From Agromyces subbeticus DSM 16689 (GTDB lineage Bacteria; Actinomycetota; Actinomycetes; Actinomycetales; Microbacteriaceae), in contig NZ_ATXG01000008.1 of NCBI RefSeq assembly GCF_000421565.1, forward strand, positions 62,001 to 126,000: a DNA stretch of 64,000 nucleotides, given 5' to 3'. Below are positions 36,651-46,676 of this stretch, in pieces. Both the position numbers and the translations under genes were made by a program. The notes under the pieces were generated by a model that saw only the letters and a list, made by a program, of their open reading frames with translations, searched no databases and was not told the DNA's origin. Within the stretch, counting starts at the first letter, position 1; each line of letters opens with the position of its first letter.

Positions 36651-39600
36651 TCAGACGAGGCAGTTGGGGCCCAGCAGGCTCTTGAGCTCACCGTAGAGGT
36701 CGGCCGTCACCTTGACCGGGTACTGCCCGATCTCGAAGACGCGACCGACGCGCCCCTTCGTCAGCACCATGCGCACCTCGGTCTCCCCGCGATGACGTTC
36801 GAGCACCTCGCGGAGCGCCTCGGTCGTCTCTTGCGTCGCCCGCTGGTCGGGCAGCGTGATCTTCACGATGCCTGACTCCTCGTCTTGGCCGATCTCAGGC
36901 GTGAGCACGCTGTAGGCGTGCAGGTTCATGCCGTCGTCGCGCATGCTGACGCGCCCACGCACGACCACGATCGAATCGGCCTGCAGTCCGGGCGCGAACT
37001 CCTGGTAGGCCTTGCCCATGAACATCACCGTGATCTCGCCCGAGAAGTCCTCGACCGTGATCATGCCGTACTGGTTGCCCGAGGATTTCGCGATGCGGTG
37101 CTGCACGCTCGTGACGAGACCCGCGACGGTGACGGTGTCGGCATCCTGCGTCGAATCCGACGTGGTGAGGTCGAGGATCGACGTCGATGCGTGCTTCGCG
37201 AGCGGGGCCTCGAGTCCGGCGAGCGGGTGATCGGAGACGTACAGCCCCAGCATGTCGCGCTCGAAGGCCAACTTCTGCTTCTTCGGCCATTCCGGACGCG
37301 CGGGCACGAGCGACGGCGCGGCATCCCGCTCGTCGTCGTCGAAGAGACTGTCGAAGTCGAAGCCGAAGTCGCCGACCTCCTCGGCCCGCTTCTCCTTCAC
37401 GACCGACTCGACTGCGCTCTCATGGATCTCGACGAGCGAGCGACGCGTGTGCCCCAGGGAGTCGAACGCGCCCGCCTTCGCGAGGGACTCGACCGTGCGC
37501 TTGTTCGCCACCGGCAGCGGCGACTTCTTCAGGAAGTCGTGGAACGACTCGAACCTGCCCTTCGCCTCGCGTGCGCCCCGGATCGCGTCGACCACGTTCG
37601 ACCCGACGTTGCGCACCGCGCCGAGTCCGAATCGGATGTCTTCGCCGACGGCGGCGAAGTAGCCGATCGACTCGTTCACGTCGGGCGGCAGCACCTTGAT
37701 GCCCATGCGGCGGCATTCGTTGAGATAGAGCGCGAGCTTGTCTCGCGCATCGCCGACGCTCGTGAGCAGTGCCGCCATGTACTCGGCCGGGTAGTGCGCC
37801 TTGAGGTAGGCGGTCCAGTAGCTCAGCACGCCGTACGCGGCCGAGTGGGCCTTGTTGAACGCGTAGTCGGAGAAGGGAAGCAGGATCTCCCAGAGCTTCT
37901 GGATCGCGGCCTCCGAATAGCCGTTCGCCTTCATGCCCCCCGAGAAGCCCTCGTACTGCTTGTCGAGCTCCGACTTCTTCTTCTTGCCCATCGCGCGACG
38001 AAGGATGTCGGCCTGGCCGAGTGAGAACCCGGCGACCTTCTGCGCGATCGCCATGACCTGCTCCTGATAGATGATCAGGCCGTAGCTCGTGTCGAGGATC
38101 TCGCGGAGCGACTCCTCGAACTCAGGGTGGATCGGGGTGATCTCCTGCAGACCGTTCTTACGCAGGGCGTAGTTGATGTGCGAGTTCGCGCCCATCGGCC
38201 CCGGTCGGTACAGCGCGATGACGGCCGAGATGTCTTCGAAGTTGTCGGGCTTCATCTGGCGCAGGAGCGACCGCATCGGCCCGCCGTCGAGCTGGAACAC
38301 CCCGAGCGTGTCGCCCCTCGCGAGCAGGTCGTAGGCGCCCTGGTCGTCGAGGGCCAGGTCTTCGAGCACCGGGCGATGGCCGCGGTTCGCCTCGATGTTG
38401 TCGAGCGCGTCGTCGATGATGGTGAGGTTGCGCAGCCCGAGGAAGTCCATCTTGATCAGGCCGAGCGACTCGCACGCCGGGTAGTCGAACTGCGTGACGA
38501 TCTGGCCGTCTTGCTCGCGCTTCATGATCGGGATGATGTCGACGAGCGGGTCGCTCGACATGATCACGCCGGCCGCGTGCACGCCCCATTGGCGCTTGAG
38601 GTTCTCGAGGCCGAGTGCGGTCTCGAAGACGGTCTTCGCCTCGGGGTCGGTCTCGACGATGGCCCGGATGTCGGAGGCCTCTTTGTACCGCGGATGCTTC
38701 GTGTCGAAGATGCCGGTGAGCGGGATGTCTTTGCCCATGACGGCGGGCGGCATCGCCTTCGTGAGCTTCTCCCCCATCGAGAACGGGAAACCGAGCACGC
38801 GGCCCGCGTCTTTGAGCGCCTGCTTCGCCTTGATCGTGCCGTAGGTCACGATCTGGGCGACGCGCTCGTCGCCGTACTTCTCGGTGACGTACCTGATGAC
38901 CTCGCCGCGGCGACGCTCGTCGAAGTCGACGTCGAAGTCGGGCATCGAGACGCGGTCGGGGTTGAGGAAGCGCTCGAAGATGAGGCCGTGCTGCAGCGGG
39001 TCGAGGTCGGTGATGCGCATCGCGTAGGCGGCCATCGAGCCGGCACCGGAGCCACGACCAGGGCCGACGCGGATGCCGTTGTTCTTCGACCAGTTGATGA
39101 AGTCGGCGACGACGAGGAAGTAGCCGGGGAAGCCCATCTGCAGGATGACGCCGACCTCGTAGTCGGCCTGCTTGCGCACCTCGGCCGGAATGCCGTTCGG
39201 ATAGCGCACGGCGAGGCCCCGGTCGACCTCTTTGACGAACCAGGTCTCTTCGCTCTCGCCCTCTGGCACCGGGAAGCGCGGCATGTAGTTGGCGTTGGTG
39301 TTGAACTGCACGTCGCAGCGCTCGGCGATCAGCAGCGTGTTGTCGCACGCCTCTGGATGGTCGCGGAAGACGTGCCGCATCTCTGCCGCGGTCTTCAAAT
39401 AGAACTCGTCGGCGTCGAACTTGAAGCGATTGGGGTCGTCGAGCGTCGAGCCCGATTGCACGCACAGCAGCGCGGCATGGCTCTTGGCGTCGTGCGCGTG
39501 CGTGTAGTGCAGGTCGTTGGTCGCGACGAGCGGCAGGGCGAGGTCTTTCGCGAGCCGGTGCAGGTCTTCCATGATGCGGCGTTCGATGCCGAGCCCGTGG

Positions 39601-40172
39601 TCCATGATCTCGGCGAAGTAGTTCTCTTTGCCGAAGATGTCGCGGAAGTCGGATGCCGCCTTGACCGCCTCGTCGTACTGCCCGAGCCGGAGCCGGGTCT
39701 GCACTTCGCCCGACGGGCAGCCCGTGGTCGCGATGAGCCCCTTGGAGTACATCGAGAGCAGTTCGCGGTCCATGCGGGGCTTGAAGTAGTAGCCCTCGAT
39801 CGAGGCGCGGCTCGAGAGCCGGAAGAGGTTGTGCATGCCCTCGGTCGTCTCGGAGAGCAGCGTCATGTGCGTGTAGGCGCCCGAGCCCGAGACGTCGTCG
39901 CCGCCACCGCCACCCCAGCGGATTCGCGTCTTGTCGCCGCGCGCGGTGCCCGGCGTGATGTAGGCCTCGGTGCCGATGATCGGCTTGATGCCGGCGTCGG
40001 TCGCCTGCTTCCAGAAGTCGTAGGCGCCGAAGACGTTGCCGTGATCGGTCACCGCCACGGCGGGCATGCCCTCGCCCTTCGCCGCCTGGATGAGCTCCCC
40101 CACCCGGGCCGCACCGTCGAGCATGGAGTACTCGCTGTGCACATGCAGGTGGACGAAGGAATCGGTGGCCAC
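36651..40172 (-). CDS. dnaE: DNA polymerase III subunit alpha (DnaE)
   Basis: Catalytic subunit of the replicative polymerase. 1173 aa. An N-terminal PHP domain (FVHLHVHSEYSMLDGAA, then VAVTDHGNVFGAYDF) is followed by the polymerase palm with the catalytic aspartates in MPDFDVDFDERRRGEV, fingers and thumb, the helix-hairpin-helix region, an OB fold (DTVTVAGLVTSVQHRIAKSS) and the C-terminal tau-binding region. GTG 40172 is chosen over ATG 40184 because GAGGAG lies 5-6 nt upstream of it. hisD begins 43 nt after its stop. Confidence 0.97.
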   Translation of the reverse strand: MATDSFVHLHVHSEYSMLDGAARVGELIQAAKGEGMPAVAVTDHGNVFGAYDFWKQATDAGIKPIIGTEAYITPGTARGDKTRIRWGGGGGDDVSGSGAYTHMTLLSETTEGMHNLFRLSSRASIEGYYFKPRMDRELLSMYSKGLIATTGCPSGEVQTRLRLGQYDEAVKAASDFRDIFGKENYFAEIMDHGLGIERRIMEDLHRLAKDLALPLVATNDLHYTHAHDAKSHAALLCVQSGSTLDDPNRFKFDADEFYLKTAAEMRHVFRDHPEACDNTLLIAERCDVQFNTNANYMPRFPVPEGESEETWFVKEVDRGLAVRYPNGIPAEVRKQADYEVGVILQMGFPGYFLVVADFINWSKNNGIRVGPGRGSGAGSMAAYAMRITDLDPLQHGLIFERFLNPDRVSMPDFDVDFDERRRGEVIRYVTEKYGDERVAQIVTYGTIKAKQALKDAGRVLGFPFSMGEKLTKAMPPAVMGKDIPLTGIFDTKHPRYKEASDIRAIVETDPEAKTVFETALGLENLKRQWGVHAAGVIMSSDPLVDIIPIMKREQDGQIVTQFDYPACESLGLIKMDFLGLRNLTIIDDALDNIEANRGHRPVLEDLALDDQGAYDLLARGDTLGVFQLDGGPMRSLLRQMKPDNFEDISAVIALYRPGPMGANSHINYALRKNGLQEITPIHPEFEESLREILDTSYGLIIYQEQVMAIAQKVAGFSLGQADILRRAMGKKKKSELDKQYEGFSGGMKANGYSEAAIQKLWEILLPFSDYAFNKAHSAAYGVLSYWTAYLKAHYPAEYMAALLTSVGDARDKLALYLNECRRMGIKVLPPDVNESIGYFAAVGEDIRFGLGAVRNVGSNVVDAIRGAREAKGRFESFHDFLKKSPLPVANKRTVESLAKAGAFDSLGHTRRSLVEIHESAVESVVKEKRAEEVGDFGFDFDSLFDDDERDAAPSLVPARPEWPKKQKLAFERDMLGLYVSDHPLAGLEAPLAKHASTSILDLTTSDSTQDADTVTVAGLVTSVQHRIAKSSGNQYGMITVEDFSGEITVMFMGKAYQEFAPGLQADSIVVVRGRVSMRDDGMNLHAYSVLTPEIGQDEESGIVKITLPDQRATQETTEALREVLERHRGETEVRMVLTKGRVGRVFEIGQYPVKVTADLYGELKSLLGPNCLV

Positions 40173-40217
40173 TGGGCTCCTCATCGGGTACGGCGAGTGT
40201 GGGTCTGGGGTCTTCGA

Positions 40218-40223
40218 AGTCTA
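40218..40223 (-). promoter_or_regulatory. Probable -10 of dnaE
   Basis: TAGACT on the minus strand, giving a leader of about 40 nt that contains the GAGGAG site. Confidence 0.4.
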
Positions 40224-40285
40224 CGGGCGACCACCCTCACCCGGGTCGCGTGGAACGCGGTTCGGTCGCCGCGCTCGGTCGGCGC

Positions 40286-41206
40286 TCAGTCGCCGCGGAG
40301 CAGCTCGAGCGCACGCGCGAGGTCGGCCGGATACTCCGACACGAACGTCGTCCAGGCCCCGTCGGCGGGGTGCGCGAACGCGAGCTGCTTCGCATGCAGC
40401 CATTGCCGTTCGAGGCCGAGCCTCGACGAGAGGGTCGGGTCGGCGCCGTACATCGAGTCTCCGGCGCACGGATGCCGCTGCGCCGCCATGTGCACGCGGA
40501 TCTGGTGTGTGCGGCCCGTCTCGAGATGCACCTCGAGCAGGGAGGCGTACGGGAAGGCCTCGATCGTCTCGTAGTGCGTCACCGCGTGCTTGCCTTCGGC
40601 GGTCACCGCGAACTTCCACTCCGAGCGGGGGTGGCGGCCGACGGGCGCGTCGATCGTGCCGGCGAGCGGGTCGGGGTGCCCCTGCACGACGGTGTGATAG
40701 ATCTTCTCGACCTCGCGGTCGTGGAACTGACGCTTCAGGTCGGTGTAGGCGCGCTCGGACTTGGCGACGACCATGAGTCCGCTGGTGCCGGCGTCGAGCC
40801 GGTGCACCACGCCCTGCCGCTCGGAAGCGCCGGACGTGGAGATGCGGAACCCCGCCGCGGCGAGTGCCCCGACGACGGTCGGGCCGTTCCAGCCCACCGA
40901 CGGGTGCGCGGCGACGCCCGCCGGCTTGTCGACGACGACGAGATCGTCATCGTCGTGGATGATGCCGAGGTCGGGCACCTCGATCGCTTCGATCGTGAGG
41001 CCTCGCGGCTCCTCCCAGCTCACCTCGAGCCAGGCGCCGGCGCGCAGTCGATCGGACTTGTCGACGGTCGCGCCGTCGAGTGCGACACCGCCCGCCGAGG
41101 CGATGTCTGCTGCCAGGGTTCGGGAGAATCCGAGGAGCTTGGCGAGGCCGGCATCGACACGGGAACCCTCGAGCCCGTCGGGGACGGGGAATGAACGATG
41201 CTCCAT
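40286..41206 (-). CDS. 23S rRNA pseudouridine synthase, RluD family
   Basis: Makes pseudouridines in 23S rRNA. 306 aa: an S4 RNA-binding domain at about 13-75 ([20 protein letters not shown]), then the catalytic domain with Asp138 in [18 protein letters not shown] and later [20 protein letters not shown]. It follows lspA with a one-base stop/start overlap (TGATG), the usual lspA-rluD coupling. RluD family is clear; which uridines are modified cannot be stated from sequence. Confidence 0.93.
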   Translation of the reverse strand: MEHRSFPVPDGLEGSRVDAGLAKLLGFSRTLAADIASAGGVALDGATVDKSDRLRAGAWLEVSWEEPRGLTIEAIEVPDLGIIHDDDDLVVVDKPAGVAAHPSVGWNGPTVVGALAAAGFRISTSGASERQGVVHRLDAGTSGLMVVAKSERAYTDLKRQFHDREVEKIYHTVVQGHPDPLAGTIDAPVGRHPRSEWKFAVTAEGKHAVTHYETIEAFPYASLLEVHLETGRTHQIRVHMAAQRHPCAGDSMYGADPTLSSRLGLERQWLHAKQLAFAHPADGAWTTFVSEYPADLARALELLRGD

Positions 41207-41832
41207 CAGGCGCCGTGCGCGGCTTCGCGGAGCGGCAGGCTCTCGTCAGCCGTGGTGCCGGTGGCATCGCCGGCCCCGGCGACGGGAGCGTCGGCCCGGT
41301 CGACCGTGGTCTCCCGCGGCTGCCTCGCCCCGTCGAGGCCGATTCCTCGAATCGTGAGGATCATGAACAGCACCATGCTCGACACGATGGCCATGTCGGC
41401 GACGTTGTAGATGGCCGGAATCAGCCACGGCGTGGAGATGAAGTCGACCACGTGGCCGAGCCCGAACGACGGCTCTCGGAAGAGCCGGTCGGTGAGGTTG
41501 CCGAGCACGCCGCCGAGCAGGAGCCCGAAGACGATGGCCCAGGCGGTCGAACGGATGCGCCGGGCGAACCAGACGATGAAGGTGATGACGCCGGCCGCCA
41601 GGATCGTGAAGATCCAGGTCATGCCGCTCGCCAGCGAGAAGGCCGCGCCCGGATTACGAACGAACTGCCATTGCAGCGCCGATCCGAGCACCGGCACGAT
41701 CTCACCCTCGGTGAGGTTCGCGACGATGAAGAACTTGCTCAGCTGGTCGAGGCCGTACGCCGCAAGCGCGGCGCCGGCCACGACCAGGAGAGCAGTGGTG
41801 GAGCCGAGCTTCGCGGCTCGCTCAGCCTCCAA
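41206..41832 (-). CDS. lspA: Lipoprotein signal peptidase (signal peptidase II)
   Basis: Cleaves lipoprotein signal peptides, including that of the ABC substrate-binding lipoprotein in this window. 208 aa with four membrane segments. Motifs: [36 protein letters not shown] with the first catalytic Asp, and [20 protein letters not shown] with the second. A polar C-terminal tail of about 35 residues is unusually long. The start is uncertain: TTG 41832 overlaps the wag31 3' end by 11 nt, and no better start is seen before the first helix. Confidence 0.92.
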   Translation of the reverse strand: MEAERAAKLGSTTALLVVAGAALAAYGLDQLSKFFIVANLTEGEIVPVLGSALQWQFVRNPGAAFSLASGMTWIFTILAAGVITFIVWFARRIRSTAWAIVFGLLLGGVLGNLTDRLFREPSFGLGHVVDFISTPWLIPAIYNVADMAIVSSMVLFMILTIRGIGLDGARQPRETTVDRADAPVAGAGDATGTTADESLPLREAAHGA

Positions 41833-42514
41833 AGCCCTGGAAGGTCGGCGCAGGCTGCTCGGTGGGCAGGCCCGACGCGCCGACCGGAGCCGAGAAGCCC
41901 TGGTTGCCCGAGACCTGCACCGGAGCCGCCGTGTCGAGGTCTCGCAGCTGACCCTCGATGTAGTTCTTCAGCTTCGCGCGGTAGTCGCGCTCGAACACGC
42001 GGAGCTCGTCGACCCGCTTCTCGAGGGCGACGCGCTCCTGGTCGAGCACGCCGATCTGCGCGCGCTGCTTGGCCTCGGCCTCGGCGACGACCCGCGCAGC
42101 AGTGGCGTGGCCCTCGGCGATCAGCGCATCGCGCTTCTCGACGCCCTCGCGCACGTGCTCCTCGTGCAGGCGGCGAGCCAACTGCAGGAGGTTCGTGGTG
42201 CTCGTCTGCTCGTCGAGCTCCGACTGCGGCGATGCGGGCTGCTGCATCGGCACCGCGACGGTGGGCGGCGGAGCGGCCGGTTCGGTGTAGACCGCGGGTG
42301 CCTGCACGGCGGCGGCAGGAGCTGATCCGACCTCCGCAGCACGCGCCTCGGCCGCGGACAGCCGCTGACGCAGCTCTTCGTTCTCCCCGTTCAGTCGACG
42401 AAGCTCCACTACGACCTCGTCGAGGAAGTCGTCGACCTCGTCTTGGTCGTAGCCTTCCCGGAACTTCGTCGCCTGGAAGCGCTTGTTGACCACATCTTCC
42501 GGAGTTAGCGCCAT
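41822..42514 (-). CDS. divIVA: DivIVA-domain polar growth protein Wag31
   Basis: Coiled-coil scaffold that marks cell poles and recruits wall synthesis in actinobacteria. 230 aa. The N-terminal DivIVA motif MALTPEDVVNKRFQATKFRE, then GYDQDEVDDFLDEVVVELR, is diagnostic. A Pro/Ala linker (about 62-95) precedes a second coiled coil (about 100-195, rich in Glu, Arg, Ala and Leu). The C-terminus is Gly/Pro/Phe-rich. ATG 42514. Its location after sepF-yggT is the standard actinobacterial arrangement. Confidence 0.95.
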   Translation of the reverse strand: MALTPEDVVNKRFQATKFREGYDQDEVDDFLDEVVVELRRLNGENEELRQRLSAAEARAAEVGSAPAAAVQAPAVYTEPAAPPPTVAVPMQQPASPQSELDEQTSTTNLLQLARRLHEEHVREGVEKRDALIAEGHATAARVVAEAEAKQRAQIGVLDQERVALEKRVDELRVFERDYRAKLKNYIEGQLRDLDTAAPVQVSGNQGFSAPVGASGLPTEQPAPTFQGFGG

Positions 42515-42628
42515 GGCTTTCCACCCTCAAATCTGTCGAACTGTTCGATCACGTTCAGCTAACGGTAGCAAAGACATCCTCAGAGTCGTGAGTGTCGATC
42601 GTCTCGACCTCACCCTCGCAGGAGATCG

Positions 42629-42946
42629 TCAGCCGGAAACGGCTGCAGCTTGCGCCAGCAGGGACACCACGGTCATCGCGACGATCACGACGAGCATGGC
42701 CAAACTCCAGCCGAGGTCCAATGCGACCTGGCCGATTCTGATCGGCGGCACGAGCCGCCGGAAGAAGCGCACGAGCGGATCGGTGAGGCTGTAGACGGCC
42801 TCCACGATCACCAGCCATGCGCCACGAGGACGCCATGACCGGTTGAACGTCCGCACGAGGTCGAGCACGAAGCGCCCCCACATCACGAAGAAGTAGATGA
42901 GGAGGAGCGCGTAGAGCAGGTTCCAGACGACGACGAGCACGCCCAC
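42629..42946 (-). CDS. YggT-family membrane protein
   Basis: Small protein of 105 aa with two hydrophobic segments (about 3-30 and 74-103) flanking a conserved loop, VYSLTDPLVRFFRRLVPPIR, the YggT signature. Start GTG 42946. It lies 6 nt after sepF and upstream of wag31, as in most Gram-positives, suggesting a division or envelope role; the molecular function is unknown. Confidence 0.92.
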   Translation of the reverse strand: MGVLVVVWNLLYALLLIYFFVMWGRFVLDLVRTFNRSWRPRGAWLVIVEAVYSLTDPLVRFFRRLVPPIRIGQVALDLGWSLAMLVVIVAMTVVSLLAQAAAVSG

Positions 42947-42952
42947 GGTGGG

Positions 42953-43429
42953 CTACGCGTGCGTGAAGAACGACGCGTCCACGTCGCCTTCGCTCTCGCC
43001 GGTCTCCCCGGAGACGACGACGTGCGCGGGCGAGAGCAGGAACACCTTGCTCGTGACTCGCTCGATCTTGCCGTAGAGCCCCTGCGACAGGCCGCTCGCG
43101 AAGTCGATGAGGCGCCGTGCATCGGCATCCGACATCTGCGAGAGGTTGATGATCACCGGCACTCCCTCGCGGAAGGACTCGGCGATCACCTGAGCGTCAC
43201 GGTATTGACGCGGGTGCACGGTCAGGATCTCGTTCATCTCCACCTGCGGTGTGCTCGGTTGGACGTGGTTCTTGCGCAGCGGGGTGACCGCCGCACCGGT
43301 CCGTGGTGCGGGCGCCGCGTGCACGACCGGGGCTACCGGTGCGGGCGCGTGGGCCTGCGGGGTCTCGTCTTCGAACTCCTCATCGGCGAGTCCGAGATAG
43401 ACCATGGTCTTCTTGAGCGGGTTGGACAT
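42953..43429 (-). CDS. sepF: Cell division protein SepF
   Basis: Membrane anchor for FtsZ, which replaces FtsA in actinobacteria. 158 aa: an N-terminal amphipathic start ([18 protein letters not shown]), a Pro/Ala linker, and the SepF core from about 65 ([60 protein letters not shown]). GGAGG lies 5 nt before ATG 43429. The absence of ftsA in this cluster makes SepF the likely main FtsZ tether. Confidence 0.96.
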   Translation of the reverse strand: MSNPLKKTMVYLGLADEEFEDETPQAHAPAPVAPVVHAAPAPRTGAAVTPLRKNHVQPSTPQVEMNEILTVHPRQYRDAQVIAESFREGVPVIINLSQMSDADARRLIDFASGLSQGLYGKIERVTSKVFLLSPAHVVVSGETGESEGDVDASFFTHA

Positions 43430-43462
43430 CGCTGCCTCCGTCTATGTGCCGTCTCTTCGAGG

Positions 43463-44170
43463 TTAACCGGCGACCGGCCGATTCCCGGTGATTGCCGTTC
43501 CTATTCGCAGGTGTGTCGCACCCTCCATGATCGCGTCGCGGAAATCGTGCGACATCCCCATGGACAGATCGTGCGCATCGGGTGCGAGTCGCCGGACCCG
43601 ATCGGAGAGCACGCGCACGCGCGCGAACGCCGGGCGCGCCGGGGCGTCGAGCGGTGCCACCGCCATGAGACCCCGAAGCCTGAGCCCCGGCGTCTCGAGC
43701 ACGCGTTCGACCAACGACTCGAGCGCGTCGGGCGCGGTGCCGCCGCGACCGGGGTCGTCGGTGAGGTTCACCTGCACGAAGCAGTCGACGGATGCCTCGT
43801 CGGAACGCAGCGCGTCCACGAGCGCCGGGCGGTCGACCGAGTGGATCGCCGAGGCGTATGCACGCACCTGTCTGGCCTTCTTGCTCTGCAGCTGACCGAT
43901 GAAGTGCCAGCGCAGATCGAGGGCCGCGAGCTCAGCGGCCTTGGCCTGCGCCTCCTGGTGACGGTTCTCGCCGATGTCGCGGACACCGAGCTCCGCGAGC
44001 TCGGCGACGAGCGACGCCGGGTGGAATTTCGTGACGACGATGGTCGTGATCTCCTCGATGCCGCGGCCCGCTTCGGCCGCGGCATCCGTGATTCGCCCCG
44101 CCACCTCGGCGAGGCGACCGGCCAGGGTGTCGTCGGCCGCAGAGGCGCTCGCGCCACCGGCCCCGCTCAC
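43463..44170 (-). CDS. PLP homeostasis protein YggS (PLPBP/COG0325)
   Basis: Pyridoxal-phosphate-binding carrier with an alanine-racemase-like barrel and no known catalysis. 235 aa: the PLP lysine lies in [15 protein letters not shown], followed by [39 protein letters not shown] and [20 protein letters not shown], then [11 protein letters not shown] 44170 overlaps the ftsZ stop as GTGA, so it is coupled to ftsZ. Confidence 0.95.
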   Translation of the reverse strand: MSGAGGASASAADDTLAGRLAEVAGRITDAAAEAGRGIEEITTIVVTKFHPASLVAELAELGVRDIGENRHQEAQAKAAELAALDLRWHFIGQLQSKKARQVRAYASAIHSVDRPALVDALRSDEASVDCFVQVNLTDDPGRGGTAPDALESLVERVLETPGLRLRGLMAVAPLDAPARPAFARVRVLSDRVRRLAPDAHDLSMGMSHDFRDAIMEGATHLRIGTAITGNRPVAG

Positions 44171-45357
44171 TTCAGGAAGTCGGGGATGTCGAGGTCGTCG
44201 TCGTCGCTGTCGAAGGCGGGGTCCGAGACGATCTGGTCGGCGGTCGCGGGTTCGACCTCGCCCCAGTTCGCCGTCTCGACGAGTTCGTCGATATCGATCT
44301 CGGCGATCACGTCGGCGGCTTCGCCGGAGATCGCGCCGCCACCGGCGGCCACGCCCACCGCGGCCGGTACGAAGTTCGTGCGCCGTGCCTCGGCCGGTTT
44401 CGCGTTCGGTTCGCCACCGTCGAAGCCCGCCGCGATGACGGTGACGCGCACCTCGTCGCCGAGCGTGTCGTCGATGACCGCACCGAAGATGATGTTGGCC
44501 TCGGGGTGCACGGCCTCCTGCACGAGTCTGGCGGCGTCGTTGATCTCGAAGATGCCGAGGTTCGAGCCACCCTGGATCGAGAGCAGCACACCGTGCGCGC
44601 CGTCGATCGATGCCTCGAGCAGCGGGCTCGCGACGGCGAGTTCCGCCGCCTTGATCGAGCGATCGGCGCCGCGCGAGGAGCCGATGCCCATGAGCGCGGA
44701 TCCCGCTCCCTGCATGACCGACTTGACGTCGGCGAAGTCGAGGTTGATGAGCCCGGGCGTCGTGATCAGGTCGGTGATGCCCTGCACACCGGCGAGGAGC
44801 ACCTGGTCGGCCGTCGCGAACGCCTCGAGCATCGAGATGCCGCGATCGCTGATCTCGAGCAGCCGGTCGTTGGGCACCACGATGAGGGTGTCGACCTCTT
44901 CCTTCAGCCGCGCGACGCCCTGTTCGGCCTGGGTCTGGCGGCGCTTGCCCTCGAAGCCGAACGGCTTCGTGACGACGCCGATCGTGAGCGCGCCGATGGA
45001 CTTCGCGATGCGCGCGACGACCGGGGCACCGCCGGTGCCCGTGCCGCCGCCCTCACCGGCGGTCACGAAGACCATGTCGGCCCCCGCGAGCGCCTCTTCG
45101 ATCTCTTCTGCGTGATCTTCGGCGGCTCGACGCCCGACCTCTGGGTCGGCGCCGGCGCCGAGACCGCGCGTGAGATCACGCCCGACGTCGAGCTTGACGT
45201 CGGCGTCCGACATGAGCAGCGCCTGCGCGTCGGTGTTGATCGCGATGAACTCGACTCCGCGGAGGCCGAGTTCGATCATGCGATTGACGGCGTTGACACC
45301 GCCGCCGCCGATACCGACGACCTTGATGACGGCGAGGTAGTTCTGGTTTGTCGACAT
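44167..45357 (-). CDS. ftsZ: Cell division protein FtsZ
   Basis: Tubulin-like GTPase that builds the Z ring. 396 aa. GTP-binding motif GGGTGTG at 103-109 ([14 protein letters not shown]), synergy loop with [11 protein letters not shown], and a C-terminal tail ending [12 protein letters not shown], the conserved partner-binding peptide. A Gly/Ala-rich spacer precedes the tail. The leader of about 178 nt to ftsQ contains three heptad repeats near the start and GGAAGG before ATG 45357, so ftsZ probably also has its own promoter(s). Confidence 0.98.
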   Translation of the reverse strand: MSTNQNYLAVIKVVGIGGGGVNAVNRMIELGLRGVEFIAINTDAQALLMSDADVKLDVGRDLTRGLGAGADPEVGRRAAEDHAEEIEEALAGADMVFVTAGEGGGTGTGGAPVVARIAKSIGALTIGVVTKPFGFEGKRRQTQAEQGVARLKEEVDTLIVVPNDRLLEISDRGISMLEAFATADQVLLAGVQGITDLITTPGLINLDFADVKSVMQGAGSALMGIGSSRGADRSIKAAELAVASPLLEASIDGAHGVLLSIQGGSNLGIFEINDAARLVQEAVHPEANIIFGAVIDDTLGDEVRVTVIAAGFDGGEPNAKPAEARRTNFVPAAVGVAAGGGAISGEAADVIAEIDIDELVETANWGEVEPATADQIVSDPAFDSDDDDLDIPDFLK

Positions 45358-45373
45358 GACCGGCCTTCCGTGC

Positions 45374-45394
45374 GAACTCTGAACCCTGAACCTC
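45374..45394 (-). repeat. Three 7-bp direct repeats in the ftsZ leader
   Basis: Plus-strand units GAACTCT, GAACCCT, GAACCTC, head to tail, about 17-37 nt before the ftsZ start. This could be a regulator site or chance; no matching regulator is evident. Confidence 0.4.
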
Positions 45395-45535
45395 TAGTCG
45401 AAGGTTAAAGTTTTGCTGAGTATGCAATTCCTGAGATGACGCTAAGCGCCAGACGGGAGCGCTGACGAACGGCGCGCCCGCGTGTCGCGAATCGCCTCGC
45501 GGATCGGGCCGGAATCGCGCGATTCGGGCCGAACA

Positions 45536-46663
45536 TCACCGCGTGACAGCGCTCTTGGGCGACGAGACGTCGTACTCGTCGACGGTGTCGGGGGGCGCTG
45601 CAGCCATGAGCTTCGCAAGAACGGCCGCCTTCTGCGTCGACTCCCCTGCGCTGCCCCAGACCACCGTCGCGCCCGACGCGAGCTCGAGGTGAACGTCGTC
45701 GGCGGTCGCCGCCGACGCCCCGACGAGCTGCACTCGCACCTCGGCCGGCAGACTCCTGATGACCGCCGCGGCGGCCCGGAACCCCTCGCCCGCGATGCCG
45801 CCCTCTGCGGTGATCAGCGGTTGGCCCTCCGGCCGTTCGGCCGGGCGCTCGATGACGACACCCGCGGCGTCGACCAGTTCGAGCCCCTCGCCCGTCTCGA
45901 TCACTCCGACGGGCACGCGCTCGACGATGCGAACGACGAGCGTGCCCGGCGGGATCGTCTCGGTGGAGTAGGTCTCGATGAGCGCGAAGTCCGAGAGCGC
46001 CGCGAGCACATCGGCCCTCGAGATGAGCGGGAGCGGTGTGCCGAGGGTGTCGTCGAACGCCGCCTGCACCTCGGCCACCGGAATCCGCGATGCCCCTTCG
46101 ACGCGCACGTCGCGCAACGCCATCAGTGGCGAGTAAGCGCCGACGGCGACCACCAGCACCAGCGCGACGATCGAACCCAGCACGATCGTCCAGACGATAC
46201 GGCGCCGACGGGACCGCTTGGTGAAGCGCCGCACCTCGAGTCGTTCGTACCGCCGACGCTCGCGCGCCGCGGCCGCGAGTTCACGTCTGGCGGAACGGGC
46301 GCTCCGCTCCGGGGTGCGGGCGACCGAGCCGACGTCGTGCGTGAGCGCCGGATCTCCCGCGGTCGGCCGGGCCACGGGTTCCGAGGCGACCGCTGCAGCG
46401 GTCGCCACGCGGGGAACAGGTTGGGACGGAACCCCGGGCGTCGCCCGCACGACGTCGATCGGCTCGGTCGAGATCCGATCGGGATCGAATGATGCGGCCC
46501 CGGTGCCCGAACGCACGCCGATCGCCGGCGTCGCGCGCGAGAGCTTCGCCGGCACCTGGTTCGATTGCGGTGCCCGATCCGAGTCGGCGGCGACATCGGA
46601 CTCGGCACGTCGGCTGCGCGATGGACGCGCGGCCGACCCGTCGAAGCCCTGTGGCCGCTTCAC
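45536..46663 (-). CDS. ftsQ: Cell division protein FtsQ
   Basis: Bitopic divisome protein linking FtsL/FtsB and FtsI/FtsW. 375 aa: a very long, poorly conserved cytoplasmic tail (about 1-155, rich in Arg, Ser, Ala), one membrane helix at about 158-178 (IVWTIVLGSIVALVLVVAVG), a POTRA domain from about 185 (LRDVRVEGASRIPVAEVQAA), then the FtsQ domain. GTG 46663 is 13 nt after the murC stop. The start is not well supported by a ribosome-binding site and could be further downstream. Confidence 0.9.
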   Translation of the reverse strand: MKRPQGFDGSAARPSRSRRAESDVAADSDRAPQSNQVPAKLSRATPAIGVRSGTGAASFDPDRISTEPIDVVRATPGVPSQPVPRVATAAAVASEPVARPTAGDPALTHDVGSVARTPERSARSARRELAAAARERRRYERLEVRRFTKRSRRRRIVWTIVLGSIVALVLVVAVGAYSPLMALRDVRVEGASRIPVAEVQAAFDDTLGTPLPLISRADVLAALSDFALIETYSTETIPPGTLVVRIVERVPVGVIETGEGLELVDAAGVVIERPAERPEGQPLITAEGGIAGEGFRAAAAVIRSLPAEVRVQLVGASAATADDVHLELASGATVVWGSAGESTQKAAVLAKLMAAAPPDTVDEYDVSSPKSAVTR

Positions 46664-46676
46664 GAGGGCACCGTCG

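Noticed and set aside
38127-40574. Plus-strand open frame of 815 codons
   Set aside because: Exact antisense shadow of dnaE and part of rluD; Val/Arg/Glu-rich low-complexity translation.
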